From the NCBI RefSeq assembly GCF_010500835.1, contig NZ_JAAAMJ010000016.1, positions 32,833 through 96,832 of the forward strand: a stretch of 64,000 nucleotides of DNA, given 5' to 3'. Source of the stretch: Aurantimonas aggregata. Its GTDB lineage: Bacteria > Pseudomonadota > Alphaproteobacteria > Rhizobiales > Rhizobiaceae. Position numbers and translations under genes: made by a program. Positions 1 to 8,853 of this stretch are shown one piece after another (the stretch's first letter is position 1; the number at the start of each line of letters is the position of its first letter). Below the pieces are notes generated by a model. That model saw only the letters and a program-made list of their open reading frames with translations. It did not search any database and was not told the DNA's origin.

Positions 1-966
1 GTCACCACCCAGATGATCGGCTTCCTCGAAGGAGCCGTCTTCTTCCTTGGCGACATTGCGCAGATGGGCGAAATGGATGCGCTCGGCGAAACGCGCGGCG
101 ATGGCCGGCACGTCGTTGGCCGGGTTGGCGCCGAGCGAGCCGGCGCACAGCGTCAGGCCGTTCGCCGGCGAGTCGACGCAGTCCATGACGAAGGCGATGT
201 CGTCGGCATTGGAGACGACGCGTGGCAGGCCGAAAAGCGGCCGCGGGGGGTCGTCCGGGTGGACGCAGAGCCGGATGCCGACCTCCTCGGCCGTCGGGAC
301 GACCTCTTCGAGGAAGCGCCGGAAATTCGCCCGGACGTCGTCGCGGCTTACGCCGTCATAGCGCTTCAGCACCTCGCGCAGGCCCGGCACGTCGTAGCGC
401 TCGTAGGCGCCGGGCAGGCCCGCCATTATGGCGCTAAGCAGGCGCTCGCGCTCGGTCTCGTCCGAGGCATCGAACCACGCCTTGGCGCGGGCCAGCAAAT
501 CGGGCGCGAGACCGTCGGCGGCGCCCGGCCGCTCCAGCATGAAAACATCGAAGGCGACATATTCGTGCATGTTGAAACGCAGGCTGCTGCCGCCGCCGGG
601 CAGGGGCTGGGCCAGTTGCGTGCGCGTCCAGTCGAGCAGCGGCATGAAATTGTAGCAGACGATCTCGATGCCGCAGGCGGCGAGATTGCGCAGCGACTGG
701 CGATAGGCGTCGAAGATGCGCGACAGGTCGCCGTCGCCGAGCTTGATGCCCTCGTGCAGCGGCAGGCTCTCGACCACCTGCCAGCGCAGCCCGAGGGTCG
801 GATCGGCCTCGATGATCGCCTGGCGGTCGCGGATTGCCGCTTCGCTCCAGATTTCGCCATAGGGGATTTCGTGCAGTGCGTTGACGATTCCCCGTGCGCC
901 GGTCTGGCGAATCTCATGAAGCCCTATCCGGTCCTGCGGGCCGAACCAGCGCCACGTTTCCTGCAT
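1..966 (-). CDS. uxuA: Mannonate dehydratase UxuA, 3' end cut by window edge
   Basis: Dehydrates D-mannonate to 2-keto-3-deoxygluconate (KDG) in the cytoplasm, the last uronate-specific step of the glucuronate route. The reading frame starts MQETWRWFGPQDRIGLHEIR and runs off the left edge after 322 codons; the family is usually about 350-400 residues, so only the C-terminus is missing. Family-typical segments are the N-terminal WFGP..D, VCYNFMPLLDWTRT, the metal-site region CVHPDDPP, and HFAHLRNV near the cut. It follows the GntR gene on the same strand with a gap of about 56 bases, so the two may be co-transcribed away from uxaC. Identity is firm from these segments and from uxaC and uxuB next door. 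Confidence 0.93.
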   Translation of the reverse strand, partial: MQETWRWFGPQDRIGLHEIRQTGARGIVNALHEIPYGEIWSEAAIRDRQAIIEADPTLGLRWQVVESLPLHEGIKLGDGDLSRIFDAYRQSLRNLAACGIEIVCYNFMPLLDWTRTQLAQPLPGGGSSLRFNMHEYVAFDVFMLERPGAADGLAPDLLARAKAWFDASDETERERLLSAIMAGLPGAYERYDVPGLREVLKRYDGVSRDDVRANFRRFLEEVVPTAEEVGIRLCVHPDDPPRPLFGLPRVVSNADDIAFVMDCVDSPANGLTLCAGSLGANPANDVPAIAARFAERIHFAHLRNVAKEEDGSFEEADHLGGD

Positions 967-1022
967 GTCTTCCCCCGTCTTCCGGCCCGGTCTCGCGGTG
1001 CCTCAGTCAATATTGGCGACGA

Positions 1023-1727
1023 TCAGGCTTGTTCCGCGTCGTCGAAAAACTGCTCGAACTCGGCCTTCAGGCGCACGAGATGCTGGTTGAGGCGGCCGAG
1101 ATGGGTGCGCATCGCGACCTCCGCCGCGGCCGGGTCGCCGGCCCTGATCGCCTCGTAGATCGCCATGTGGTCGTCGTAGACGGCCGGCTGGCCGAAGGCG
1201 AGGGAGAGGAAACGCATCCGGTCCATCTGCGCCTTCTGCTCGTCGATCAGCGTCCAGGCGAAGCCGCAGCCGGCGCCTTCCGCGATGAGGCGATGGAACA
1301 TGTCGTCGAGCTGGTGGAATTCGCGCCGGTCGTCGGCGGCCTGGGCGGCGCGCTGCAGCTGCAGGTTCGCGCCCAGCTTCTCCACCAGCGCGGCGCGCTC
1401 GCCCTCGCAGGCCTCGCGAACGACCGCGACCTCGAGAGCTTCCCGGATGAAGCGGGCATTCAGCACTTCGCGGACGGAGATCTTGACGACTTCCGTGCGG
1501 CGCTGCGGCTGGATCTTGAGGTAGCCGGTCCGCGCCAGGCGGATGAACGCCTCGCGCACCGGCTGGCGCGAAACGCCCATGCGGCGGGCGATCTCCGCCT
1601 CCGAAATGCCGGTCCCCGGCGGCAGGCGCAGCTCGAGAATGGCCTGACGCAGCTCGGCAAACACCGCATCCGCGATCGTGCCGCGGGCAGGCAAAACAGG
1701 TGCTGAAAGAGCGGGTTGGTGCGGCAT
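1023..1727 (-). CDS. GntR/FadR-family (FCD) transcriptional regulator of uronate genes
   Basis: DNA-binding repressor or activator with an N-terminal winged helix (about residues 12-75, including EAEIARRMGVSRQPVREAF) and a C-terminal FCD ligand domain. The FCD metal ligands are visible: Asp in HQLDDMF, His in FHRLIAE, His in DDHMAIYEA and His in THLGRL. Length (234 residues) is usual. The start at 1727 is preferred because AAGAGG lies 6 bases upstream; the alternative ATG at 1733 would abut that ribosome site. It is divergent from uxaC, whose promoter region carries a TTGACA box and an imperfect palindrome, so it probably controls the uronate operon, like UxuR/ExuR regulators. The effector (fructuronate, tagaturonate or KDG) cannot be told from sequence. 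Confidence 0.88.
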   Translation of the reverse strand: MPHQPALSAPVLPARGTIADAVFAELRQAILELRLPPGTGISEAEIARRMGVSRQPVREAFIRLARTGYLKIQPQRRTEVVKISVREVLNARFIREALEVAVVREACEGERAALVEKLGANLQLQRAAQAADDRREFHQLDDMFHRLIAEGAGCGFAWTLIDEQKAQMDRMRFLSLAFGQPAVYDDHMAIYEAIRAGDPAAAEVAMRTHLGRLNQHLVRLKAEFEQFFDDAEQA

Positions 1728-1737
1728 GGCCATCCTC

Positions 1738-1767
1738 TTGACACCCTTCGCATACTACCATACCAGT
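1738..1767 (+). promoter_or_regulatory. Candidate uxaC promoter and GntR operator
   Basis: The divergent gap between the GntR gene and uxaC holds a perfect TTGACA (1738-1743). Seventeen bases on lies only a weak -10 (TACCAG). Overlapping the -10 position is ACTACCATACCAGT (1754-1767), an imperfect palindrome with matching ACT/AGT ends. Its lower strand reads TGGTATGGTAGT, resembling GntR-type operators. Site assignment is inference from position and symmetry. Confidence 0.4.
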
Positions 1768-1796
1768 CCACACACAAGCTGAGGGTGAGGAGAACC

Positions 1797-3203
1797 ATGG
1801 CGCTTCTGGCGGACGACAGGCTGTTTCCCACTGAAGCGCGCTCGCGGGCTATGGCCCGGTCGCTCTACGAGACCGTGAGGTCCCTGCCGATCGTCAGCCC
1901 GCATGGCCACACCGATCCGCGCTGGTTCGCCGAGAACCAGCATTTTCCCGACCCGGCGCACCTGATCGTTGTGCCCGACCACTACATTTTCCGGATGCTG
2001 GTCTCGCAGGGCGTGCCGTTGGCGGCGCTGGGCGTGCCCTCCGCCGACGGTTCGCCGGTCGAGACCGACGGGCGGGTGATCTGGCGGCGCTTCGCCGAGA
2101 ACTACCATCTGTTCCGTGGCACGCCAACGCGGCTCTGGCTCGACGACGCCTTCCAGAACCTCTTCGGTATCGATGAGCGCCTCTCGGCCGAGAATGCCGA
2201 CAGGGCCTATGACCGCATCGCAGAGTGCCTGGCGCAGGAAGACTTCCGCCCGCGGGCACTTTTCGAGCGCTTCGGCGTCGAGGTCATCGCCACCACCGAG
2301 GGGGCGCTCGACGATCTGGCTTTCCACCGCGCCATCAAGGAGAGCGGCTGGAGCGGCCGCGTCGTCACGACCTATCGCCCGGACGCGGTCGTCGACCCGG
2401 ACTTTCCCGGCTTTGCCGCCAACCTCGTCCGGCTCGGCGAGCTGACCGGCTGCGACACCGGCACGTTCGCCGGCTATCTTGACGCGCATCGGGCGCGGCG
2501 GCGTTTCTTCCGTGAGCATGGCGCGACGGCGACGGACCACGGTCATCCGACCGCGCGCACCGCCAGTCTTTCCGCTGCCGAGGCTGCTGCGCTCTACGAC
2601 CGCGTGCGCGACGGCCACGCTTCGGCCGACGAGCGCGAGCAGTTCCGGGCCCTGATGCTGACCGAGATGGCCAAGCTCTCGGTCGAGGACGGCATGGTGA
2701 TGCAGATCCATGCCGGCTCGTTCCGCAACCATTCGGGTCCGGTCGCCGCCGCGTTCGGCCGCGACAAGGGCTTCGACATCCCCATGCCGACGAACTACGT
2801 CGACGCGCTCAAGCCGATGCTGGACGTGGTGGGAATGGAGCCGGGGCTCACCATCATCCTCTTCACCCTCGACGAGACCGTCTATGCCCGCGAGCTCGCG
2901 CCGCTGGCCGGCGTCTATCCGGCGCTGCGGCTCGGGCCACCCTGGTGGTTCTACGATTCCTTCCAGGGGATGAAGCGGTTCCGCGAACAGGTCACCGAGA
3001 CAGCCGGCTTCTACAACACCGTCGGCTTCAACGACGATACCCGCGCCTTCTGCTCGATCCCCGCCCGGCACGACGTCGCGCGGCGGGTGGACTGCGGCTA
3101 TCTCGCCGAGCTCGTGACGACAGGACGCCTCGACGAGGACGAGGCGTTCGAGGTCGCGCACGATCTCACCTATCGCCTGGCCAAGGAGGCCTACAGGCTC
3201 TAA
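1797..3203 (+). CDS. uxaC: Uronate isomerase UxaC
   Basis: Isomerises D-glucuronate to D-fructuronate and D-galacturonate to D-tagaturonate, the entry step of the uronate pathway. The 468-residue product is an amidohydrolase-fold enzyme with the HxH metal motif in [10 protein letters not shown] near residue 40, [11 protein letters not shown] in the middle and [17 protein letters not shown] near the C-terminus, all typical of the family. The start at 1797 is chosen over an upstream in-frame ATG at 1716 because GAGGTGAGGAG-like ribosome-binding sequence precedes it and homologues begin around this point. It heads a plus-strand operon with the TRAP transporter, uxuB and the kdu genes. Confidence 0.95.
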   Translation: MALLADDRLFPTEARSRAMARSLYETVRSLPIVSPHGHTDPRWFAENQHFPDPAHLIVVPDHYIFRMLVSQGVPLAALGVPSADGSPVETDGRVIWRRFAENYHLFRGTPTRLWLDDAFQNLFGIDERLSAENADRAYDRIAECLAQEDFRPRALFERFGVEVIATTEGALDDLAFHRAIKESGWSGRVVTTYRPDAVVDPDFPGFAANLVRLGELTGCDTGTFAGYLDAHRARRRFFREHGATATDHGHPTARTASLSAAEAAALYDRVRDGHASADEREQFRALMLTEMAKLSVEDGMVMQIHAGSFRNHSGPVAAAFGRDKGFDIPMPTNYVDALKPMLDVVGMEPGLTIILFTLDETVYARELAPLAGVYPALRLGPPWWFYDSFQGMKRFREQVTETAGFYNTVGFNDDTRAFCSIPARHDVARRVDCGYLAELVTTGRLDEDEAFEVAHDLTYRLAKEAYRL

Positions 3204-3241
3204 CGGCGGCATCGCCGCTGCATTCTGGGAGGAAGCACAAC

Positions 3242-4231
3242 ATGGGCATGATCAGAACTATCGCCACACGGCTCGCCGTCGCCACCGCGCTCGCCGGTCT
3301 CGCGTCTTCGGCCTTCGCGCAGGAAATCGTCCTGCGCTCGTCGGACACGCATCCGGACGGCTACCCGACCGTGGAGGCGGTCGAGTTCATGGGCGAACTC
3401 ATCAAGGAGCGCACGGACGGGCGCATCGCGGTCGAGGTCTATCATTCGGCGCAGCTCGGCGAGGAAAAGGACACGATCGAGCAGACGCAGTTCGGCGTCA
3501 TCGATCTCAACCGCGTCTCGATGGGCACGATGAACAACGTCGTCGAGGCGACGCGGGCGTTCTCGCTGCCCTACATCTTCCGCTCGACCGACCATCTGCA
3601 TGCGGTCACCGACGGGCCGATCGGCCAGGAAGTGCTGGAGTCCTTCGCGCCGCACAACATGATCGGACTGGCGATCTACGACGCCGGCTTCCGCTCCTTC
3701 TACAACTCCAAGAAGCCGATCAACTCGATGGAAGACCTGGCGGGCATGAAGTTCCGCGTCATCCAATCCGACGTCTTCGTCGACATGGTCAATGCGCTCG
3801 GCGCCAACGCAACGCCGATGCCCTACGGCGAGGTCTATTCGGCCATCCAGACCGGCGTCATCGACGGCGCGGAGAACAACTGGCCGAGCCTGGAATCCTC
3901 CAAGCACTACGAGGTCGCCAAGTACTACACGCTCGACGAGCACATGAGCGTGCCGGAGATCCTCGTGATGTCGAAGATGAGCTGGGAGAAGCTCACGCCG
4001 GAAGACCAGGAGATCATCCGGACCGCGGCGCAGGACAGCGTCGCCGAGATGCGCAAGCTCTGGCAGGCGCGCGAGGCGGAATCGGAGAAGGTTGTCACCG
4101 ACGCCGGCGTCGAGATCGTCCGCGAGATCGACAAGCAGCCCTTCATGGACGCGATGAAGCCGGTCTACGAGAAGCACGTCACCAGCGACGTCCTGAAGGA
4201 CATGGTCGCCCGCATCCAGGCGACCGAGTAG
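3242..4231 (+). CDS. dctP: TRAP transporter periplasmic substrate-binding protein (DctP type)
   Basis: Binds an organic acid, here probably a uronate or oligouronate, in the periplasm and delivers it to the DctQ-DctM membrane complex. The 329-residue precursor has a signal peptide ending at SSAFAQ (about residue 25). The mature DctP fold shows the [16 protein letters not shown] motif, the FRVIQSDVF segment with the conserved carboxylate-binding Arg, and the GVIDGAENN motif. A GGAGGAAG ribosome site lies 5 bases upstream. The uronate assignment comes from location between uxaC and uxuB; sequence alone shows only a TRAP solute receptor. Confidence 0.93.
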   Translation: MGMIRTIATRLAVATALAGLASSAFAQEIVLRSSDTHPDGYPTVEAVEFMGELIKERTDGRIAVEVYHSAQLGEEKDTIEQTQFGVIDLNRVSMGTMNNVVEATRAFSLPYIFRSTDHLHAVTDGPIGQEVLESFAPHNMIGLAIYDAGFRSFYNSKKPINSMEDLAGMKFRVIQSDVFVDMVNALGANATPMPYGEVYSAIQTGVIDGAENNWPSLESSKHYEVAKYYTLDEHMSVPEILVMSKMSWEKLTPEDQEIIRTAAQDSVAEMRKLWQAREAESEKVVTDAGVEIVREIDKQPFMDAMKPVYEKHVTSDVLKDMVARIQATE

Positions 4232-4242
4232 GCCCCAGAACC

Positions 4243-4273
4243 GGGCACCCGCCGGCGCGAGCCGGGGGTGCCC
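4243..4273 (+). other. Intercistronic GC hairpin between dctP and dctQ
   Basis: GGGCACCC pairs with GGGTGCCC, and inside it CCGGC pairs with GCCGG around a GCGA tetraloop, giving 13 base pairs with one bulged G. No T tract follows, so it is unlikely to be a simple intrinsic terminator. It more likely protects the dctP 3' end or reduces read-through into dctQM. Confidence 0.7.
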
Positions 4274-4310
4274 GTCATCCATTCCCGCAACGAACGAAAG
4301 CCGCACGCAC

Positions 4311-4826
4311 ATGCGTGACGCACTGCTCGCGATCGACCCCTTCATTCGGCTCCTCGCGAAAGCCGCGCTCTACGCCGCCGGCGTCGGGCTCGTGGCGATG
4401 ACGCTGGTCATCTTCTGGCAGGTCTTCGGCCGCTACGTGCTCAACAGCAGCCCGAGCTGGTCGGAATCCGTCGCCGTCATCCTGATGGCCTGGTTCATCT
4501 TCCTGGGCGCCTCGGTCGGCATTCGCGAGGGTTACCACCTCGGCTTCGACGTGCTGATGTACGTCATGCCGCCGACGGGAAAAATCGTCCTGCGCACGAT
4601 CTCGGACCTCGCGGTACTCGGTTTCGCGCTCGCGATGATGATCTACGGGACCCAGCTGCTCCAGGGCACGTGGGGCGCTGTGATCCCGACGCTCGGCCTG
4701 TCCGTCGGCCTCAGCTTCCTGCCGCTCATCGTCGGCGGCGGCCTGTCCATCCTGTTCACCGTCGAGCGCATCCTGCGCCGCTTCAGCGGCCTCGAGAACG
4801 CCAACGCCTTCGCGATTGCGGACTGA
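4311..4826 (+). CDS. dctQ: TRAP transporter small permease (DctQ type)
   Basis: Small membrane subunit of the TRAP transporter; it couples the binding protein to the large DctM channel. The 171 residues contain four predicted membrane helices (about 20-42, 55-75, 94-116 and 133-155). The family pattern WQVFGRYVLNSSPSWSES, followed by FLGASVGIREGYHLGFDV, is clear. It is separated from dctP by the hairpin and lies 7 bases before the dctM start, as is usual for TRAP operons. Confidence 0.92.
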   Translation: MRDALLAIDPFIRLLAKAALYAAGVGLVAMTLVIFWQVFGRYVLNSSPSWSESVAVILMAWFIFLGASVGIREGYHLGFDVLMYVMPPTGKIVLRTISDLAVLGFALAMMIYGTQLLQGTWGAVIPTLGLSVGLSFLPLIVGGGLSILFTVERILRRFSGLENANAFAIAD

Positions 4827-4833
4827 AGCCACC

Positions 4834-6114
4834 ATGGAACTCACCATCCTCTTCGGGACCTTCGTGTTCCTGTTGCTGATCGGCACGCCGATCGCCTTCT
4901 GTCTCGGCATCGCCTCGCTGGCGACGGTCATGTATATCGGCATCCCGCCGCTGATCGTCTTCCAGCGGCTGAATTCCGGCCTCAGCGTCTATGCGCTGCT
5001 CGCCATTCCGTTCTTCATCTATGCCGGCGACCTGATGGTCCGCGGCGGCATCGCCGGAAGGCTCGTCGCCTTCGCCGGCTCGCTCGTCGGCCACGCCCGC
5101 GGCGGCCTCGGGCAGGTGAACGTCGCGGCGTCGACGCTGTTCGGCGGCGTGTCGGGCTCGGCGGTCGCGGATGCCTCGGCCATCGGCGGCCTGATGGTGC
5201 CGCAGATGGAAAAGCGCGGCTACGGCGCCGACTACGCGGTGAACATCACCGTCGTCTCCTCGATCATCGCGCTGATGATGCCGCCGTCGCACAACATGAT
5301 CATCTATTCGATCTCGGCCGGCGGCACGATCTCGATCGCCGACCTGTTCACAGCCGGCGTCGTGCCGGGGCTGCTGCTCGCCGCGAGCCTGATGGTCGTC
5401 AGCTGGTGGGTGGCGGTCCGTCGGGGATACCCGACCGAAAGCTTCCCCGGCTGGCGGATGGTGGCCATCCTGTTCGTCGGCGCCATTCCCGGCCTGCTGT
5501 TGATCGGCATCATCTTCGGCGGGGTGCGCTCGGGCGTCTTCACGGCGACGGAAAGCTCGTGCATCGCGGTCGTGTACGCCGTGGTGGCGACGATCATCTG
5601 CTATCGCTCGCTCAGCTTCCATGATTTCACCCAGGCAACCCTCGGGGCGGTCCGCACGACGGCCATGGTCCTGCTGATCATCGGCATGGCGGCTGCCTTC
5701 GGCTGGCTGCTCGCCTATCTGCGGGTGCCGGCCGAACTCGTCGCCTTCATGAAGAGCGTGTCGGACAACCCGTTCGTCATCCTCCTGATGGTCAACGTGA
5801 TGCTGCTCGGCCTCGGCTCGTTCATGGACATGTCGCCGCTGATCATCATCACGACGCCGATCTTCCTGCCGGTTGTCACCGCCTATGGCGTCGACCCGGT
5901 GCAGTTCGGGGTGATCATGGTGCTCAATCTCGGCATCGGCCTCTGCACGCCGCCGGTCGGCGCGGTGCTCTTCGTCGGCTGCGCCATCGGCAAGATCTCG
6001 GTCTGGCAGGCGATGCGCTCGATCTGGCCGTTCTACGGCGCCGCGGTCTTCGTGCTGGCGCTGGTCACCTACGTCCCGGCCGTGTCGCTCTGGCTGCCGT
6101 CGCTGTTCCGGTGA
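4834..6114 (+). CDS. dctM: TRAP transporter large permease (DctM type)
   Basis: Large membrane subunit that carries the ion-coupled substrate path of the TRAP transporter. The 426 residues are almost entirely hydrophobic helices in the two-fold DctM repeat. Landmarks are FYAGDLMVRGGIAGRLV-like sequence, the GGVSGSAVADASAIG loop of the first half, and GLCTPPVGAVLF of the second half. The start METLTILFG-like at 4834 fits homologues; an in-frame ATG at 4816 overlaps dctQ and is less likely. uxuB begins 4 bases after its stop, so import and catabolism are co-expressed. Confidence 0.94.
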   Translation: MELTILFGTFVFLLLIGTPIAFCLGIASLATVMYIGIPPLIVFQRLNSGLSVYALLAIPFFIYAGDLMVRGGIAGRLVAFAGSLVGHARGGLGQVNVAASTLFGGVSGSAVADASAIGGLMVPQMEKRGYGADYAVNITVVSSIIALMMPPSHNMIIYSISAGGTISIADLFTAGVVPGLLLAASLMVVSWWVAVRRGYPTESFPGWRMVAILFVGAIPGLLLIGIIFGGVRSGVFTATESSCIAVVYAVVATIICYRSLSFHDFTQATLGAVRTTAMVLLIIGMAAAFGWLLAYLRVPAELVAFMKSVSDNPFVILLMVNVMLLGLGSFMDMSPLIIITTPIFLPVVTAYGVDPVQFGVIMVLNLGIGLCTPPVGAVLFVGCAIGKISVWQAMRSIWPFYGAAVFVLALVTYVPAVSLWLPSLFR

Positions 6115-6118
6115 TCGC

Positions 6119-7606
6119 ATGAATAGACTGTCGCTCCGGACGCTGCCGGACCTGGATCGCCAGGTCCGGAGGCCCACCTACGATCCGCGCACGACGGCGG
6201 CCGGCATCGTGCATCTCGGCGTCGGGGCGTTCCACCGCGCCCATCAGGCGGTGTATCTCGACGACATCCTCGCCGACGACCCGCAATGGGCGATCGTCGG
6301 CGCCTCGCTGCGCCGAGCCGACATGCGCGACGCGCTAGCCGCGCAGGACAATCTCTTCACGGTCGCCATCCGCTCCGGCGACGAGACCAGGCTGCGCGTC
6401 GTCGGCTCGCTGAAGGCGATCCACGTCGCGCCGGAGAACCCTGAAGCGCTGCTGGCCGCGATGTGCGACCCTGCGGTGCGCATCGTCTCGATGACCGTCA
6501 CGGAAAAGGGCTATTGCCACGACCCGGCGACCGGCGATCTCGACCCGACGCATCCCGATGTTGCCGCCGATCTCGCCCGGCCGCGTGCCCCGATTTCGAC
6601 GCCCGGCCTGCTGGCGGAGGCGCTGCGGCGGCGACGCGAGGCGAAGATCGTCCCGTTCACGGTGATGCCTTGCGACAATCTGCCGGAAAACGGGCCGACC
6701 GTGCACCGGATCGTCGCGCAATACGCCGCGCTGATCGATAGCGGCCTCGCGCGCTTCGTCGAGAACGACGTCGCCTTCGCCGGAACGATGGTCGACCGGA
6801 TCGTGCCGGCGACGAGCGAGGCGGATATCGCCGAGATTGCGGCGACACTCGGCGTCGCGGATGCCTGGCCGGTGATGACCGAGCCGTTCACCCAATGGGT
6901 GATCGAGGATCGCTTTCCGACCGGACGCCCGGACTTCGCTTCCGTCGGCGTCGAGATGGTCAGCGATGTCGAGCCGTTCGAGCGGATGAAGCTGCGGATG
7001 CTCAACGGCTCGCACTCGACGCTGGCCTATCTCGGCTATCTCGCCGGCTACGAGACGGTGTCAGAAACCATGGCCGATCCGGCCTTCGAGCGGCTGGTCC
7101 GAGACCTCATGAGCGAGGAGGTCATCCCAACGCTCGACGTGCCCGGCGCCGACCTCGGGGCCTATCGCAACGCGCTCGTCCAGCGCTTCAACAACCCTGC
7201 GCTGAAGCATCGGACCTGGCAGATCGCCATGGACGGATCGCAGAAACTGCCGCAGCGGTTGCTCGGCACGGTTCGCGACCGGCTCGCCGCCGGGGCGCCG
7301 ATCGGCCGGCTGGCGCTCGGCGTCGCCGCCTGGATGCGCTATGTCACCGGCATCGACGAGAAGGGCGCGGCGATCGACGTCAGGGACCCGCTGGCCGACC
7401 GGCTGAAGGCGATCGGCGAGGCGGCCGGCCGCGATCCCGAGAAGCTCGCTGCGGCCTATCTCGGCGTCGAGGAGATCTTCGGTCGCGACCTGGCGGGCTC
7501 GGATGCTTTCGTTCGCCCCGTCGTCGCCGCACTCGCGGCGCTTCTCGATCGCGGCGCCGCGGCAACCGTTTCGGAATACGGCCGCGGCGGAGCCGCAACG
7601 GCCTGA
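6119..7606 (+). CDS. uxuB: Fructuronate reductase / mannitol dehydrogenase family (UxuB)
   Basis: NADH-dependent reduction of D-fructuronate to D-mannonate, linking UxaC to UxuA. The 495-residue polyol-specific long-chain dehydrogenase shows the N-terminal nucleotide motif GIVHLGVGAFHRAHQAVY and the TVTEKGYCHDPATG segment. Its MPCDNLPENG and KLRMLNGSHSTLAYLG (catalytic Lys-x4-Asn-x2-His) motifs lie in the C-terminal domain. The family also includes mannitol, tagaturonate and arabinitol enzymes; the uronate neighbours decide the call, but tagaturonate activity is not excluded. Confidence 0.9.
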   Translation: MNRLSLRTLPDLDRQVRRPTYDPRTTAAGIVHLGVGAFHRAHQAVYLDDILADDPQWAIVGASLRRADMRDALAAQDNLFTVAIRSGDETRLRVVGSLKAIHVAPENPEALLAAMCDPAVRIVSMTVTEKGYCHDPATGDLDPTHPDVAADLARPRAPISTPGLLAEALRRRREAKIVPFTVMPCDNLPENGPTVHRIVAQYAALIDSGLARFVENDVAFAGTMVDRIVPATSEADIAEIAATLGVADAWPVMTEPFTQWVIEDRFPTGRPDFASVGVEMVSDVEPFERMKLRMLNGSHSTLAYLGYLAGYETVSETMADPAFERLVRDLMSEEVIPTLDVPGADLGAYRNALVQRFNNPALKHRTWQIAMDGSQKLPQRLLGTVRDRLAAGAPIGRLALGVAAWMRYVTGIDEKGAAIDVRDPLADRLKAIGEAAGRDPEKLAAAYLGVEEIFGRDLAGSDAFVRPVVAALAALLDRGAAATVSEYGRGGAATA

Positions 7607-7616
7607 AGGAGAGAAC

Positions 7617-7949
7617 ATGAGCAATGCTACCGCACAGACCGCCGGCGCGTGGACGCAGGTGGACGAGAAGGTCCGGCGGCGGATCCTGTCGCACACGCCG
7701 GAGATGATGGTCGTCGAGGTCGAGTTCCAGCCCGGCGGCTACGGTCCGCCGCACGCCCACCCGCATCTGCAGTCGACCTACGTGAAATCCGGCAGCTTCG
7801 ACTTCACGATCTCAGGCGAGATGCGGACGATCGGCGAGGGCGACAGCATCGTCGTGCCGTCGAACGCCGTGCATTCCTGCCAGAGCGCCAGTGGTGGTGG
7901 ACTGATCGACGTCTTCGCCCCGGCGCGGGAAGACTTCCTCACGCCCTGA
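7617..7949 (+). CDS. kdgF: Cupin KdgF-like: unsaturated uronate linearisation
   Basis: A 110-residue single-domain cupin. KdgF converts the 4,5-unsaturated monouronate released by pectin, alginate or glycan lyases into the linear ketone that feeds KduI. The metal-binding pattern is visible as GPPHAHPHLQSTYVKSGSF, followed by GDSIVVPSNAVHSC, and the C-terminal LIDVFAPAREDFL is characteristic of KdgF. The GGAGAG ribosome site lies just after the uxuB stop, supporting the start at 7617. Function is by family and by the kduI and kduD genes immediately downstream. Confidence 0.85.
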   Translation: MSNATAQTAGAWTQVDEKVRRRILSHTPEMMVVEVEFQPGGYGPPHAHPHLQSTYVKSGSFDFTISGEMRTIGEGDSIVVPSNAVHSCQSASGGGLIDVFAPAREDFLTP

Positions 7950-7970
7950 CATCCGGCCTGCCACCGATTT

Positions 7971-7996
7971 ACCCACGGCACCGCGGCGCCGTGGGT
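7971..7996 (+). other. Intercistronic hairpin between kdgF and kduI
   Basis: ACCCACGGC (7971-7979) pairs perfectly with GCCGTGGGT (7988-7996) around an 8-base loop, in the 79-base gap before kduI. No T tract follows. It may stabilise the upstream mRNA or reduce read-through. Confidence 0.6.
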
Positions 7997-8028
7997 GCAC
8001 CTACCAGACACCTGAAGGACGAGACCCC

Positions 8029-8853
8029 ATGAAGATCGAAACACGCCAGGCGATCGACCCGCGCCACGCCAAGACCCTCGACACCGAAGGGCTGCGCGCT
8101 GAGTTCCTGATGGCGGGGCTGTTCCAGCCAGGCGAGATCAGCCTCGTCTACAGCCATTACGACCGGCTGATCGTCGGGGGTGCCGTGCCGGCCGGCGGCG
8201 AACTCGTGCTGGACAGCGCCAAGGAGACCGGCACGCCGGGCTTCCTCGACCGGCGCGAGGCGGTGGTGGTCAATGTCGGCACGGCGGGCAACGTGCGAAC
8301 GGGGAGCGGCGCCTACGATCTCGGACATCGCGACATGCTCTATGTCGGGCTCGGCGACGCGCCGCTGACCTTTTCCGGCGAGGGCGCCCGCTTCTACATC
8401 CTCTCGGCGCCGGCGCATCGCCGCTTCGACACGCGGCTGGTGACGATCGACGCCGCCAAGCGGGTCGATCTCGGCGCCGCCGAGACGTCCAACGACCGCT
8501 CGATCTTCCAGTTCGTGCATCCCGACGTGATGGAGAGCTGCCAGATCGTCGTCGGCATGACGACGCTGCACAACGGCTCGGTCTGGAACACGATGCCGGC
8601 GCATCTCCATGACCGCCGCTCGGAAGCCTATCTCTATTTCGACCTGCCGGAAGAGGCGCGGGTGTTCCACATGATGGGCGATCCGGCCGAGACGCGGCAT
8701 CTGGTGGTCAAGAACGAGGACGCGGTGCTGTCGCCGCCCTGGTCGATCCATTGCGGCGCCGGCACCGCCTCCTACACCTTCATCTGGGCGATGGCCGGCG
8801 ACAATGTCGACTATCGCGACGTCGACATGGTCGCCATGAGCGACCTCAAATGA
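8029..8853 (+). CDS. kduI: 5-keto-4-deoxyuronate isomerase KduI
   Basis: Isomerises 5-keto-4-deoxyuronate (DKI) to 2,5-diketo-3-deoxygluconate (DKII). At 274 residues it has the family length. It shows the two-cupin KduI layout with the zinc-site segment NTMPAHLHDRRSEAYLYFD near residue 195 and the C-terminal SPPWSIHCGAGTASYTFIWAM. An AAGGACGAG ribosome site precedes the ATG. Its stop overlaps the kduD start (ATGA), so the two are translationally coupled. Confidence 0.96.
   Translation: MKIETRQAIDPRHAKTLDTEGLRAEFLMAGLFQPGEISLVYSHYDRLIVGGAVPAGGELVLDSAKETGTPGFLDRREAVVVNVGTAGNVRTGSGAYDLGHRDMLYVGLGDAPLTFSGEGARFYILSAPAHRRFDTRLVTIDAAKRVDLGAAETSNDRSIFQFVHPDVMESCQIVVGMTTLHNGSVWNTMPAHLHDRRSEAYLYFDLPEEARVFHMMGDPAETRHLVVKNEDAVLSPPWSIHCGAGTASYTFIWAMAGDNVDYRDVDMVAMSDLK

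Noticed and set aside
13..1158. Long plus-strand open frame opposite uxuA
   Set aside because: It is the complement of a clear UxuA frame. Many such antisense frames occur through this GC-rich window; none has a family signature or ribosome site.
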